Position numbers and translations under genes: made by a program
Part shown: piece by piece, positions 1-13,314 of the stretch
How the letters are laid out: every line of letters begins with the position of its first letter
Position numbering within the stretch: position 1 is the first letter of the stretch
Notes under the pieces: model-generated
Seen by the model: only the letters and a program-made list of their open reading frames with translations
What the model was told of the DNA's origin: nothing
Databases searched by the model: none
From: Prosapia bicincta
Lineage: Eukaryota; Arthropoda; Insecta; Hemiptera; Cercopidae
Reading direction: 5' to 3'
Assembly: GCA_036971475.1 (NCBI GenBank)
Contig: JBAIZL010000425.1
Span: forward strand, 3,991,001 to 4,055,000
Length of the DNA: 64,000 nt

Positions 1-1277
1 TCACTACAGCATTACTGATGTGTAGCATTATAACGCGTTATATTTATATTTTATAATTATTAATTTAGCAAGGCGTTCGCGTGCTTTATCTTCCTATGGT
101 CATTTTAAACTCGAAAATAAACCGCTCCAGACAGTTAAGCAACTTTAGCTTTTATGGCAATAAATATTCCTTTAAATAAAAACGTTGATTATGCCTATAT
201 TGTATGTTAAAATGATGTCATATAAACCTATTCGCTTACAAACTTTTTAAATTTACTAGCATGGTTTTTACAAATGTTACAAAAAATGTAACAACAACCG
301 TGTTAAAAGAAGTGAGGTTTAGGCAACACTATCTTTACTATTTCGGAACGGACATAATTAGAAAGAAAAAATATACTGTGATCATTATAGAAATACTTTA
401 GTCGCGTATCTAAAAAATATTTTTTTAAATATATTAATTTTATAACGAGCTTACACTTATCACTTAAATGTAGGTATGTTTTGTCCTGAGTGTGTGTGTT
501 TATTTATTTACGGGTGAGCTGGTTGTGCGGGTGGTATTTGTTTGAACGTGAGAAAGAGTGTATATATGTTTTACTGAATTCTATTTAAATTATATAAATT
601 GAAACCGTAAAACTGTAATACAATAAATACCTCCTATTTTACTTTAAGTTTGGGGACAGATTTAAATATTTTGTGGGGCAAATTATTGCTTATATTCGAA
701 GTAATGATATTGGTTCCTTAAAAGAGTATTTAATTTCCAAAATCGTACTTTATTGAGTCACAATAAATGAAACAAATTGCACGAGAGAATATATGTATTC
801 CAGACACGTACCAACGTTATCCACGTTTGATATGTAATTTTATAACTGTCCCCAAAGCAAGCGAAGACATGCTGCATTAAAATTCCAAACTTGCAGCCGA
901 AGTGGATCCGTCACTAAGCGAGGGACGACAGAGTTGATAAATCTAAACGACTTCTAGCTCGAAATATACTTTATATGTGTACCTTCAAGTGTCACTATTG
1001 TTTAAAACCCATAGATTATTTCTTATGGGGAAAATCTATTCTGTTAATTTCCTTTCTTAATAAATAACAAATAAAAATTAATGTTTAAAAAAAAATAAAA
1101 TTTTTATTTTATTCAGTATTGTACCAGATGTCTTGCATTACCACTTATATAGTATCACAAAAGAGAATTTGAAGATATCATGTTATCACTTCAAAGAATA
1201 TTCTTTAAAATAAAATCAGCAAACATCTAAAATTACTCAAATTTCACAATACATGTATTTTACAATTACCTTGTTGG

Positions 1278-1312
1278 CATGCATGTTTCGATAACTAAGA
1301 TGCCCTCGTCAG
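1278..1312 (-). ncRNA. hammerhead-like motif (weak)
   Basis: On the minus strand CTGACGA is followed by 16 bases and then GAAACATGCATG. This is the order of hammerhead core elements (CUGANGA, stem II, GAAA), and CATGCATG is a palindrome where stem III would lie. The candidate stem II pairs poorly, so this is a relic at best. Confidence 0.25.
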
Positions 1313-2483
1313 AGGAGTGTCACTAAAGAATACAGCTTGGTTGTCGAGAAACGTATAGCATAAAATATTATTTTAAAAGGTATAATAAGAGTTATTTTTA
1401 TATTTACTCTTTATGTTACTCTAACAAGTCTAGGTCATAAGGGAATTATAAATAATACAATTATAAATAATACATTTATGTTAGAAAAATAACATGAGAT
1501 GATATTAAAATGTTTATATTAAAAAGTTATATTGCCAAGATTGAAAAGAGGAAGTACATACCCATGCTTATTTTATAAAACATTCAACAAATCAATTTAT
1601 TTAATTACATAAAATTTATAGTACAAGCAATGAAATAAAACTAAAAATCCCATACAAGGACAATATATTAAAAATTCAAAACAAACAGCAAGATTTTTAT
1701 GTTTAGATTTTACTCAAGACTAAAAATAATTGGAAATGAACACCTATTCTACTATAGCATATACTGTACTAACAAATCAATATATACTGTTGTGCTTTAT
1801 GTATAAAGACTTCGCACTGATATGCATTTTGTTCAAAAAATACATTTTAATCTAAAATTACATCACAGTTTACCATATATATGACATTGGAGCTACGTTC
1901 TTATCACTTGAAATTTATTGAAATATCTTGTTACAGTAGTTAGTTATTAGGTGCAATACCTTAATTCTAATTTAATATTTCGCCAGGAAAAAATTAAAAA
2001 TAATTGAGCTTAATATCAATAGACGTCTCAAATCAGTGTGAATTTTTGTTTTGTTTTACCAAATGTATATAAAATTAAAACTCTAACAATTTTTTATTCC
2101 ATTTTCTTTCATTTTTAAAAATTAATAGACATTTAACATGAACAAGTCATATAAAACTCATAAATATATATATATATTACTTACACTTTAATGTATTCAA
2201 ATAAGAATATTATTTGGTATCCTGTTACTAATAGCTTCTTGTAGTTACCAGGTGTGTGGAATTTTCATTTTTAAATACTCTACCCGTATTGTTCTATTAT
2301 CAAAACCCATACACCTAGCAACTACAAGAAACCCTTAGTCTCAGATGATGCTCAAAAATGACGGCACGTAATTGAAGTTCTCGAAAGTCGGCTCGTAAAA
2401 AAACCAAGAGAGATTCATGTTTAAGTACATTAAAATGTAAGTGATGAGTGAATATAAGAAAACAATATTGCAAAGTGTTTTAA

Positions 2484-2485
<2 letters not shown>

Positions 2486-2524
<39 letters not shown>
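2486..2524. repeat. (TA)n microsatellite
   Basis: About 19 uninterrupted AT dinucleotides, followed by a degenerate TA-rich tail. Confidence 0.95.
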
Positions 2525-2530
<6 letters not shown>

Positions 2531-3079
2531 TAAATATAATATACATTTTCTTGTTTAATAATTTAAAACAACTTTCGTTAGCCAACGAAAAGCTTTGGAT
2601 ATAAATTAATAAATATTCTTGTATTTGAATAACGTATGTTGTTTAAAATATATACATATATATAGTTATCTGGGGTAGTTTTCTAATTATAGACCTTTCT
2701 TTAACAAGTTTTCGTTTTAAACGTTCTGAAGAATTTCGTGTTTCTTAGTATTTTTGAGATCACAGAAAACGCGTTTTCTGCCACGCTATAACATATTTAG
2801 TTTAGTGGCATTTGGTTGAACGGTAAGGAAACGTTTTTTTTGGTAACACCACTAATGAAACTTAGCAAAACGCTAGAAAAGCTTGAAAAAACCCCTTATG
2901 ACCATTTTCGTTTTTCACGACATACACCAGTAAATTTAAAAAACCACCACAGATAGTTTATTGCTCTATGCCAGACTGGCATTTCCTTTAGATTGAAATA
3001 GATATTTTTAATTATATATATTAATAATAAAATTAAGTAAATAAATTATTACTGAATTATTATAAGGAATTATTTAGTT

Positions 3080-3115
3080 CCTGAAGAGTATTCCGGACTC
3101 AAATCGAAAGGTAGA
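3080..3115 (+). ncRNA. hammerhead-like motif (weak)
   Basis: CCTGAAGAG, 14 variable bases, then ATCGAAAGGTAG. It closely resembles the motif at 57294-57328 (CCTGAAGAGG ... ATCGAAACGTAG), so both belong to one dispersed family. Stem II pairing is poor in both copies. Confidence 0.25.
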
Positions 3116-3908
3116 ACAGTATTTTAAAAGCATTTAGAAATGTTTTTCAAATTAATATAGTTTATATCTGAACCGTATATACAGCACGTATTAGTATAAA
3201 ACAGGAATCAAATACTTTACTGACAATGGTAAAAAATATAACATTTCATTTTAAATTCCTAATGTTTCGTAATAGCAAAAGGTGGAATTTAAGTAAGGAT
3301 TTATAAGTTTCAATCGATAAGGTGAAGTTTATTTACAGTTCAGTAAAGCTTTTGCTGGCAACAATATTTAAATTTCTCCATCAATCACCGATTGCACGAT
3401 AGTTGTCAAGTGACGTTATTGCCTGTCACTTATCCAGAAGGAATTGACAGGCAAGAGAATGATGATGGACAAAATCTCTTCTAGGCACAAACAATAACAC
3501 AACCTTAATTAGTTTATTTTATAAAAATCAAGCTATAGTTTAATACGGGTTCAAACGCCCATTTTCAGTAAAAATATGTCATTGATAACTTTAAAATATA
3601 TCGAATCATTCCCGTACCAGGAAGAATAATGGTTGAGCATAACTTTCAGGCAGAATACAGTATTCACGACACAGTAATCAGAACTGTATACACGGCGATA
3701 TTACAGTAATGTTTTTATGCAGTATGTACTGTACTTATGTAGTTTCTATTTGTTTTGACATTTAATGTTATGTATATGAGTATTTTTCCTCTGTATATGA
3801 CTATTTTAAACTTATTTTCTCTGAATATTCAATATCGGAAAGCCAATATTTAGAAACCGTAATGGTCAACATACAAACTCACCCACCATCACGCACATAT
3901 ATTATATA

Positions 3909-4894
3909 CAGTAGAGTCTCGATAATCCGAGTTCCTATATTTCCAGCTTTCGTTCAAGCGTATTCCTATTTGAGCCTATTTTATAATTTTGAAAAAAAAT
4001 GATGATCCATTTCAGACAAGAAATGTTTATAGTCATAGGCACGCAAAGGAAATGTGCCAGGCTTCCGAAATATGTTTATATCAATACGGTATGCAAAGGA
4101 AATGGGTCAAGCTTCCAAGAAATGTTTATATCAATACGGTATTTAAAGGAAATGGGTCGGATGTCCATGAAATGTTTATATTAATACCGTATGCAAAGGA
4201 AATGGGTCTAGCTTCAAGAAATGTTTATATCAATACGGTATTTAAAGGAAATGGGTCGAACTTCCACGAAATGTTTATAGTCATACGGTATTTAAAGGAA
4301 ATGGGTCGAACTTCCACGAAATGTTTATAGTCATACGGTATTTAAAAAAAATGGGTCGAACTTCCACGTAATGTTTATAGCTATAAGGTATATAAAGGAA
4401 ATGGGTCGGATGTCCATGAAATGTTTATATTAATACCGTATGCAAAGGAAATGGGTCTAGCTTCAAGAAATGTTTATATCAATACGGTATTTAAAGGAAA
4501 TGGGTCGAACTTCCACGAAATGTTTATAGTCATACGGTATTTAAAGGAAATGGGTCGAACTTCCACGTAATGTTTATAGCTATAAGGTATATAAAGGAAA
4601 TGGGTCGGACGTCTATGAAATGTTTATATCAATACGGTATGCAAAGGAAATGGGTCTAGCTTCCACGAAATGTTTATAGCTAAACGGTATTCTGAAGAAA
4701 TGAGTCGGGCTTCCAAAAATTGTTCATATAAAGTTCTATAAACTTATTTAGTGCATTTTTAATTACTTGTACTATTGGGGTTCATGATAACACCTACTTT
4801 TTCTAATGCATAGCAACGTATCTCTATGTGATCCAAGTTTTCGGTAATTCGAGGGGTCACGGTCTCATCTATCTCGAATTACGGAGATTCTAAC
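3909..4894. mobile_element. Pogo/Tigger-like non-autonomous element
   Basis: The left end, CAGTAGAGTCTCGATAATCC at 3909, follows a TA dinucleotide and looks like a pogo/Tigger terminal repeat. The right end (4873-4894) reads on the minus strand as TTAGAATCTCCGTAATTCGAG, aligning with the left end from its fifth base. A second internal motif, CCTCGAATTACCG on the minus strand near 4850, is also typical of these termini. There is no transposase; the interior is almost entirely the 50-bp minisatellite. The right terminus is eroded by the adjoining CA/TA microsatellite. Confidence 0.5.
4005..4730. repeat. 50-bp minisatellite with higher-order duplication
   Basis: About 14 copies of a 49-50 bp unit built on GAAATGTTTATATCAATACG and AAAGGAAATGGGTC. 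A block of four to five units starting near 4156 is repeated from about 4405 at an offset near 249 bases, so the array grew by duplicating multi-unit blocks. The 113-codon open frame here only reflects the repeat period and is not a gene. Confidence 0.9.
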
Positions 4895-4897
4895 ACA

Positions 4898-4936
<39 letters not shown>

Positions 4937-4967
4937 ACACACGCGCGCGCGCGCGCACGCACACACA

Positions 4968-5005
<38 letters not shown>

Positions 5006-5009
5006 CGCG

Positions 5010-5096
<87 letters not shown>
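4893..5096. repeat. Compound (CA)n/(CG)n/(TA)n microsatellite
   Basis: A run of CA with CG interruptions changes at 5041 to pure (TA)n. The open frame on the minus strand (IY/CV repeats) is an artefact of this sequence. Confidence 0.95.
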
Positions 5097-5098
<2 letters not shown>

Positions 5099-5540
5099 TA
5101 ACGTCCCTACTTAAACACAGTAAATATATTACAACCATTGATCTATAAAAGCGTAAACCTCAAATGTAAGCTGAACAAAAATTGTAAACCTTAATCATAA
5201 TCACCTGAGAAATATGTGAATAGGTTTTGTATGTTTGAATATATTTACTTTGTATGAGTACAAAGGTTTCACAAACGTGATCTGGCCGTTGTTTATGTTT
5301 GTTCAATACGTTCAGTTACGATGCGGGGATAAAAGTTTTATTGAAAAGTACAATAGTTTCGCATAGGTTTTATCTCAAGTCATCCTCGGCTTATTGGGTA
5401 AGCGTTTTCTAAATATACCGCCTGAGTTCATGTGAAAAAAACACTTTTAAGTTGTAGTTTTCACAGTGACTCTAGGACCCCAATAAACAAGTAATGTACA
5501 CTTTTTTTAAAAGTCAATGCCAACTTCAATCAATAAGGAA

Positions 5541-6047
5541 ATATAAAATTTTAGATTCTTTTTATTTTATAATTACAGTAAATATAAATATGTATATACA
5601 TAAGTTAGAATAACAATATTAAGTGGCAAAATAGAAAGAGGTAGTTTCCATTTTCCTTCCTATGTATGGTCATAGACTACTATTTTTGTTTGCTACTATA
5701 TATAAGCTTTCCTTTTTATCATCGCTTGCATAGTGCTGTAGTTTCTTTTCGTTTTCCTTTTGCATTGTCCGTTTGTGGAACAAGGTTAAATACCGTTAGT
5801 CCAGTTTGTTTATTTTTTTTATTCTTTTCAATTACTTTTAAACTTATAGCATTATTTACGATATTGTCTGGTAACCATGGTCAAAATTTGAAGCTGCCCA
5901 ATTTGAGGTTTTGACAACAGTCAGATGGGGGTAAAAAATGTATATACATCTTTGAGAAATACATCTCTACCTATGGGAAAGTCGGCTCGGTGCCAAATTG
6001 CTAGACTTTCAACATGACGATACTCTTACCTCAACCCCCCCCCCCTA
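5541..6047 (+). repeat. Dispersed repeat with tRNA-like end, copy A
   Basis: It starts with TTTTATTTTATAATTACAG, continues through an AT-rich body and ends in a tRNA-like stretch (GTCGGCTCGGTGCC near 5981, box A-like) and a C10 run. Inverted copies lie at 15365-15720 and 55965-56520, and a fragment of the first part at 47660-47815. The body open frame has no recognisable product. A SINE-like element or a MITE carrying a tRNA-like end is possible. Confidence 0.6.
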
Positions 6048-6049
6048 AT

Positions 6050-8080
6050 TTAATTATTGAATAAATATTTTAAAACTATGTTACCATTAATTGCCATCCA
6101 CTATAGGTTAAAATAAATTAACTTAACGGATGAATTTAACTTCAATGGATGAATAAAAACGTATTTTATTAACGATTGTATATTTGTGCAAGGTATATAT
6201 CAGGAGAGTGTGTGCTAATAGAATGAATTGTAAAAAAGGTTTACAATGAACTAAATGCATGTTGTATCAGTTTTTCTCAGGTGGTAGTTTGAAAAGAAAC
6301 AGTGGAGACGATCAGCTACATGAGGCACTGTATTCGAAGTAACACTTTTGATAGCTTTTATGTTTACAAATTTTAATACAAAATATATGGTAAAATGTTT
6401 AATTAAGATTTGTGTTAGATTATCCGGTTCAAAATCATTTTGGGGACATAAAGACATAACTGTCGAAGTCACGTTTTCACTGTTTAAACATTTTTTTATC
6501 TATTCTAAGTTTTCGGAGCCTCATATCAAAGTATTTTACACTATCGATGTTTATACCTTCATTTTTCCCTTTGTACAGTTGTATACTCACTGTATGGTAT
6601 AGAGCTGACTAATTTCTGTTCCCGTGTGTTCTAACCTTTGTTTAATCTCTTCCAATGTTACTCCTTTCAGTTACTGGAGTACAAGAATAATGCGATAAAT
6701 CCATACCTAAATGGGGGGGGGGGAGCACTTCTCTTCTATTTTCTTTAAACCAAATTGTTCCTAACCGGGTGGTAGGCTAATGGGGGACTACATGGGCTTT
6801 GTTTTACATGGGAAGATTGAGTTTATATTCTTTTGTCTGTTGAAAGAGAAGATGATTTTCTGGGATTACAGTACCCAGTTTTATTTCTGAGCGTTAAACT
6901 GTGAAGTATGATTTTACCATGACAAGACCAGAAGATTTGTATCCATTATTTAATAATAGCTATAACCCTTTATCACATCGTACATATCGATAACAGTCTT
7001 AACTCAAACGTTTCCAACTACAAATGAACATTTTTCATCCTGTTTTCCTTTAACTTTTTAAAAATTTATTCTCACACATTTTAAAGATTTTTACTAATCT
7101 TTGACGTATAAGCCGTGATGCATAAGCTTAATTGGCGTTAGCAATTTCACTACTTTTAATGCTAGTAGTTTTGAATACATATTTAGTTTTAATTTCATAT
7201 TTATTTCTTATTTTGTGTCATTTCTTCAAATGCCTTATTAAACAGATTTCTTGTACAGCGGTTGAGCTTGTCATACACAAACATTTTTTTGAATACAGTA
7301 GATTAAACTGGAAGAAACATTCTCCTTTTCAGTTGCCAAAGTCAAGAATATATTTCTTCTCTCGGAAATGCCCGCTGTTCGTAGAATGTTGTGGCGATAT
7401 TACGACTGTCTGTATTATGGCGCTCACTTTGTAAGATTTGTTTGCAGAGAGTGAAAGGAGAAAACATTTTATCGATATCAAGCGTTTAACGATATTAGGT
7501 GGTCTGATGTGTTTGTAATATTGCTTACAAATATGTATATACGGCAAGTTCAACATTGCCACAAATCTAGAGGGCAGATTTTAGAATTCCCTCCTAAATG
7601 TCTACGGTTTACATTATTTCAAACAGTTAAATAAACACATCTGAAACAAATAGTTGGACGTTGCTTTTTCGATAATACTAACTACATTATTCAACGTCTT
7701 TCTAAATTGGATGAGATTTAAACAATTGCTAGAACAATAGATATTTGTTCTAATACCTTATATGAAACTCGTATAGTATATGCAACGTCTTTAATATTCT
7801 GTACTCCCAGAATCCTTTAGTTTGGTTTAGAAATTTAAGAACTATAAGTTACATATATTTTACCATTACTGGGAAATACGTATTTAAAAAATAGTCTTAA
7901 TAAGATGTCTAACATCACTATACAATATGAAAAGGTTACAAAAAACACAAGTAAAAAGTTACAATACAGATAAACTGCTAATGTCCAACTATTATCAGAT
8001 GTGACATATTTTTACCGGAAATCTTAATTCCATAGATTTTTAAACAAACATAGAAATTCAACGTTTTCAATCTATCCATT
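6050..8080. other. AT-rich non-coding flank
   Basis: No gene or known element recognised. It contains a G10 run near 6713 and short open frames without domain content or codon bias. Confidence 0.5.
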
Positions 8081-8086
8081 CTCGTG

Positions 8087-8192
8087 CGCGCGGTAATTTT
8101 TGTGCGAGTGCGTGTGCGTTTGTGTGTGTGTGCGCGCGCGCGCGCACGCGCGTGCGTTTGTGTACGTTTGTGCAAGTGTGTGTGTGTGTGGT
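8087..8192. repeat. (GT)n/(GC)n microsatellite
   Basis: Alternating purine-pyrimidine tract of GTGCGT and CGCG units, a possible Z-DNA former. Confidence 0.9.
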
Positions 8193-9005
8193 GTTTGATC
8201 GTCTGGTCGTAGAAAAAGTCATCAAAAGTAACATTATTTATAGTTTCATATAATCAAATGAAATTTAGTGGTATTAAACAAGAGACCATTTTTTCGAGTT
8301 ATCTGTACACATTCAGACCCCGTAGCGCTTCTTCCCATTCTGTAACGCTTTATTTCTTAAAGTCTGTGGATCAATATCCGTTGCGAATGTGATTGCAGGA
8401 TTAGGTTCAGTTAGATAGTTTTATTGGAACATGACCAAATACACAAAGAGACAGATTGTTTTAAACCAGTGTTTGCTTTCTTTAATTAAACCACAAAGCA
8501 ATGCTTGTTATTGGAATGTATTATCTCTGGCAAGTTTATTCAGGATTTATACATTATTAATTTTTGTTCCATTTACAATTTATTATTTTATGAATAAAGT
8601 AAGACTTTCATACCAGAGATAAAAATTCGATAAAACTATTTATATAATAATTAATTATTTATCACAAGAAGAAATTAATTGTCTGGTCCCTTAGATATTT
8701 AATCTGATCTTTGCTATACCTGATACGCTGATTACAAAAATGGTAGTATTTTTTTCTAACAGCTCTAGTTTTTGAGATATGGCATGTCATTGTTTACACA
8801 TAAACAAAAGCATTTGTCTTATATGAATGATTGAGTTGAGAGTCTTAGACTATGTTATTATACTTGTATTCACTTTTGCTAGTTCTCGTATTACTCTATG
8901 CACTCACGTCAGGTAATTTTAGTCCAAAAGAACACGCCATCTTGTTTTCAGTGTTGAACCTAACCTCAATTGCTGCGCTTTTTGTTTTTGTAGTTGAATT
9001 TTACA

Positions 9006-10680
9006 ATGAATACAAGTCGTAGGAGCTGTGTTAACCATCCTGATGTATTGTGTTATATTTGTGGTGAGTACACTTTGAAGGAGAACAGAAAATTAGTTAC
9101 AGATTTGGTGAAAAGAGCATATAATGCATACTTTTCTGTTAAGCTTGGTGATCAAGACAAACTGTGGGCGCCCCACTTTGTTTGTAAAACATGTACCGAA
9201 CACTTGAGACAATGGAAAATGGTAAAATGAGGAGTTTGAAATTCGGCATCCATATCGTTTGGAGAGAACAAAAAAATCATTTTGACGATTGCTACTTTTG
9301 TATGGTTAATATTAATGGGATAAATCGCAATAATCGTGGTAAATGGACCTATACCGATTTAGAGTCGGCAAGACGACCTGTTCCACATTCAGATAAGCTT
9401 CCAATCCCTGTGTTTCATGAGCTTCCAGAGCTCTCAGAGGATGAATTCACTCTTTCTTACTCTCCATGTGAAGTACACGGTGAAGGCAACGACAGTGATT
9501 ACGAAGGAAAGCCAACATCACCCCAGCGTTTCACACAAAGTGAGTTAAATGATCTTGTAAGAGATTTAAACCTATCAAAGGAAGCTTCTGAACTTCTTGC
9601 TTCTAGATTGAATGATAAGAATTTGCTGGAATTTGGGACTAAAATCACATTTTATCATACAAGAGAAAATAACTTACTGCCCTTGTTTTCTGAAGAAAAT
9701 AATCTTGTTTTTTTTTTATTGACGTTAAGGCACTTCTTCTAGCATGAGTCTTACAGTTTACAGGCCCGAAGATTGGCGTTTGTTTATAGACAGCTCTAAA
9801 CAGAGTCTAAGGTGTATTTTTTTGCACAATGGCAACAAATATGGTGCAATACCCATTGCGCACTCAACTACAATGAAAGAAGAATATGACAACATCGCTT
9901 TAGTTATGGAAAAGATAAAATACCAAGATCATGAGTGGCTAATCTGTGTAGATTTGATAATGGTTAATTTCTTTCTTGGTCAGCAGGGTGGCTATACTAA
10001 ATTTCCGTGTTTTTTATGTTACTGGGACAGCAGGGCTAAACAATATTACTGAATGAGAAAAGAATGGCCTAAAAGAGAAAACATGGTTGTTAGAGAAAAA
10101 AATGCTATTCACGAAGCTCTAGTTAATCAAGATAAACTAGATTTGCCTCCCCTGCACATTAAGTTAGGCTTAATGAAGCAATTTGTAAAGGCTCTAAATC
10201 CAGAAAGTAAATGTTTTGCTTACGTATGTGAAAAAATGCCTGGACTTAATACAGAAAAACTCAAAAGCTGGCATTTTTGATGGTCCTCAAATCAGACAGC
10301 TCATAAAAGACCCTCGTAAATCCATGAATGAGCTCGAGGAAAAAGCATGGAAATCTTTTGTTTTGGTTGTACAAAACCTTTTGGGAAACCATAAATCTAA
10401 AAACTATGCCCAACTTGAAAGTGAAATGCTTAAAAACTTTAGAGATTTGGGTTGCAACATGAGTATCAAAGTTCACTACCTCCATAGCCACTGGACTGCT
10501 TCCCAAAAAACCTCGGTGACCTTACCGAGAAACAAGGAAAGAAATTTCACCAGGACGTCAAGACAAGGGAAGAAAGATATCAAGGGAGGGGGGATAATCA
10601 CATGATGGCGGATTACTGCTGGAACTTAGAAAGAGACTGACCCAGACAAAGTTCACTCCAGAGTGTCCAACAAAAGAAGT
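9006..10680 (+). pseudogene. Broken copy of CYICGEYT-type arthropod protein
   Basis: One intronless reading runs across several frames. It opens with NHPDVLCYICGEYTL (two CxxC pairs), continues through KFGIHIVWREQKNH, NDLVRDLNLSKEASELLASR, LFIDSSKQSLRCIFLHNGNK, PPLHIKLGLMKQFVKALN and AGIFDGPQIRQLIKDP, and ends with a minus-methionine-rich MMADYCWNL segment near 10605. The family recurs in many copies in arthropods, notably chelicerates, as an uncharacterised protein of about 600 residues. This copy is dead: there are frameshifts near 9225, 9740, 10250 and 10490, an in-frame TGA at 10050-10052 and a stop near 10640. I do not know its function; the multi-copy, single-exon form suggests a mobile or retroposed origin. 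Confidence 0.7.
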
Positions 10681-10699
10681 TTCCTTGTTGTCAAGTAAC

Positions 10700-11104
10700 A
10701 TTTTATTTTTCTGATCAATTTTTAACTTATGTTTTTTCTCTTGTAATCAAAATAAAAGCAGTGTTTTTTTGTAAAAATAATATACAAATTATATTACATT
10801 TTTAAAAACATTTCCCTACTACTTACTTAGATTAAGGGATTTGTAATGTAAAAATTGGTGTATGCAAATATCTCGAAAATGAAAGCTGATAGGAAAAAAG
10901 TAAATTCATATTTGAATTCTACGCATCAAATACATTAAAAATCAGCTGTAAAAAATTTTGCACCTAAATATGTGTTGCTCTGTGATAATTTATTAACTCA
11001 TTTTTAATAAAGAAACGGTTGAAGTCAAATTAACTCCTATTTTGATAAAGTTTTATTGTTATATAAGAATAAATATGTGTTGAACTATAAATATGAACGC
11101 TACG

Positions 11105-11161
<57 letters not shown>

Positions 11162-11430
11162 TCATGTTATGCAAGTAGTTATATGCCTGTATTTTCTTCC
11201 TGGTCATTTAAAATAAAACAAAGCTTTCTGACTAAAGTGCTACGATAAGAGGAATTGGTTATTTCAGATAAAATCTAGACAAAAGGTGAGGTTTCGTGAT
11301 TAGGAAAAATAACTACCATCTTAAATTAAACATTAAGAATAAGAAGCTAAAAAACACTTTTCTTATAGCTAATTGTTTTCATAGGTAAATAAATAACTGT
11401 AAAAATTAAGAAAAAATACCTGATATACGA
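10700..11430. other. AT-rich non-coding spacer
   Basis: Contains a (TA)n tract at 11106-11160 and otherwise nothing I recognise. Confidence 0.5.
11106..11160. repeat. (TA)n microsatellite
   Basis: About 27 TA dinucleotides. Confidence 0.95.
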
Positions 11431-12510
11431 GGGTAAGTCATTAATTATTTGCAATATAATTATAAAATATTATTATAACTGATTGTTTTTCAACGCACTT
11501 GGTTCGTCGTTGTACAAGCGTCCTGATGTCCTCATAAAAGAAGGTTTTCGGTTGACCGGCTAGCCAGGAATGCATCACTTCTTTCAGTGCTTCGTCTCAG
11601 GTAAATCGAAGGCCCCTTAATGCCTCTTTTAGTGGACCAAACAAGTTATAAACAGAACGGGCAGAATCGAGTCTAAATGGAGGTTCAGCCAGAACTTTAA
11701 AATTGAGTTTATGGAGCATTTAAGCAGCATGCAGACTGGCATTGTGCAAGAAAACAACACAACTTGACAGCAGTCCTCGACGTTTGCTTCGAATTGACGG
11801 CAATAGCTTGACAATAAGCATCATACTGTAACGGGAAATGATTATTGCTGTGCCACTTTCCTCAACAGTAATGTTCCAGTACTGGACCTTGTGCGTACCA
11901 AAAAACCATAAACAACAGTTTCCCTGCGTACGGTTGGGTCTTGAAAGTTTTCTTGCACGGCAAATTTGGATGTTGCCATTCCATTATCTGCAGTTTACTC
12001 TCCGTCTCGTAATGATGAAACCATGTTTCATTTCCAGTAATAGTGATATCTAAGTAGTCCCATTCGGTAGCTAAGCGATCCTAACTATTTTCCCAGATGT
12101 CCAAGCGCGTTTGTTTATGCACTTGTGTCAGTTGATTTTGGGTTCCATCTTACCCAAACTTTAAGAGCCCAAGTCTGTTGTAAATTTCGTAGTCAGAAAC
12201 GTGACATATTTGCAGACGATGTGCGATTTCGCCAATAATTACTCATCTGCCTAAGAGAATTATTTCACGTGAACGCTCAACGCTTTCCTCATTTGTGGTA
12301 GTAAACAGCAGCCCGAGCCTTCATTGTGCATACCTCTTGTGAGACCATTTTTGAACTCTTCAATCGATTCGTAGACACTCTGTTGTGAACAAAACACTGT
12401 CCCCATACTGTACCCAAAGTCTTCGATGATTTTTGGACCCTGATATATTTTTCGACCGCAAAAAACGGATCACTGAACGTTGCTCTTCTCTGGTGCAAAT
12501 AGAAAGCAGA
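11428..12510 (-). pseudogene. Dead mariner-family transposase
   Basis: Read on the minus strand across frames, the segment shows mariner features. A central VVFLHNASLHAA (12 residues, minus strand near 11760) corresponds to the family's FLHDNARPH around the second catalytic Asp, which here is lost. Upstream are fragments such as CCLLPQMRKALSVHVK and ITRRRVNCRQWNGNIQ-like text; downstream come HSWLAGQPKTFFYEDI and LVQRRTKCVE, the usual C-terminus. Stops and frameshifts are numerous. The likely terminal repeat ACGAGGGTAAGTCA lies at 11429-11442; I could not place its partner. DDE/D transposases cut and paste DNA at TA sites; this copy is inactive. Confidence 0.8.
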
Positions 12511-13257
12511 CTAGTAATGATGAACAGCAAGGCAGCAATAAATAAACTAACCTACCAGCTTGTAAACATGCTTAGACGTAACAACAAATAAACAAAACCT
12601 GCATCATCAACGCAAAACTACAATACTACCAATATAAATAAATATATAGCTAAATGCCGGATAATAACTGAGTTACGCTTATACATTAAAAACATTTCAT
12701 ATCTCCACACAGATTTAACTAACTCACAAGAATTTTCAATTTGGGTCAATTCACCCACACTTTTTTATCAAATGTGAGTCAATTAAACTAAATTCAAGTA
12801 TAAAATAGTAAACACAGTAATGAAAATTTAATACATGAGATAAAATAACAAAATACAAATAAAATGTAGGCATTCTACATTACACAAAGTGATTGACAGT
12901 GTAGCAACGCCAATTAGGTAACGCTTAGCAATGCTGTTACATAATTATTTGTGCCCCGTTTGCTGATCAATAAGTAATATTTCTTGATAATGCTAGACCA
13001 AAACGTCTAACAAAAAGGAATTAATATATATTTAGTAATGGTTATTATGTAGCAATATTTTCTTTACTAATACATTACAAAAATGTTAGTAATGATTTCA
13101 AAAATAGATATAACACAGATGATATTAATAATAAGTGAATATCAATTAAATATAATTAAATATCAATTATATATATTATTGAATACATTAACTAAAAATG
13201 AATTGATTGAATTTGTAAAAATTTAAGCAATATAGATACACTATTTAAATAATTATG

Positions 13258-13305
<48 letters not shown>
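13258..13305. repeat. (TA)n microsatellite
   Basis: About 23 TA dinucleotides. Confidence 0.95.

Positions 13306-13314
<9 letters not shown>

Larger units (their letters stand above)
1..3900. other. AT-rich non-coding flank
   Basis: I see no supportable gene. The stretch holds a (TA)n tract (2486-2524), two hammerhead-like motifs (1278-1312 minus, 3080-3115 plus) and a short fragment at 2575-2600 (CCAACGAAAAGCTTTG) that repeats the 3' half of the motif at 49039-49053. Positions 905-950 share about 20 bases (GGGACGAC then GTTGATAAA) with the reverse complement of 62950-63000, so an undefined dispersed repeat may be present. Confidence 0.5.

Noticed and set aside
3989..4330. 113-codon repetitive frame
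   Set aside because: The frame exists because the minisatellite period suits it; copies with a 49-base period break it and nothing upstream looks like a promoter.
4005..4730. CRISPR-like array
   Set aside because: Units are contiguous, with no unique spacers, in a eukaryotic context.
4890..5138. Open frame of IY and CV repeats
   Set aside because: It is a translation of the CA/TA microsatellite.
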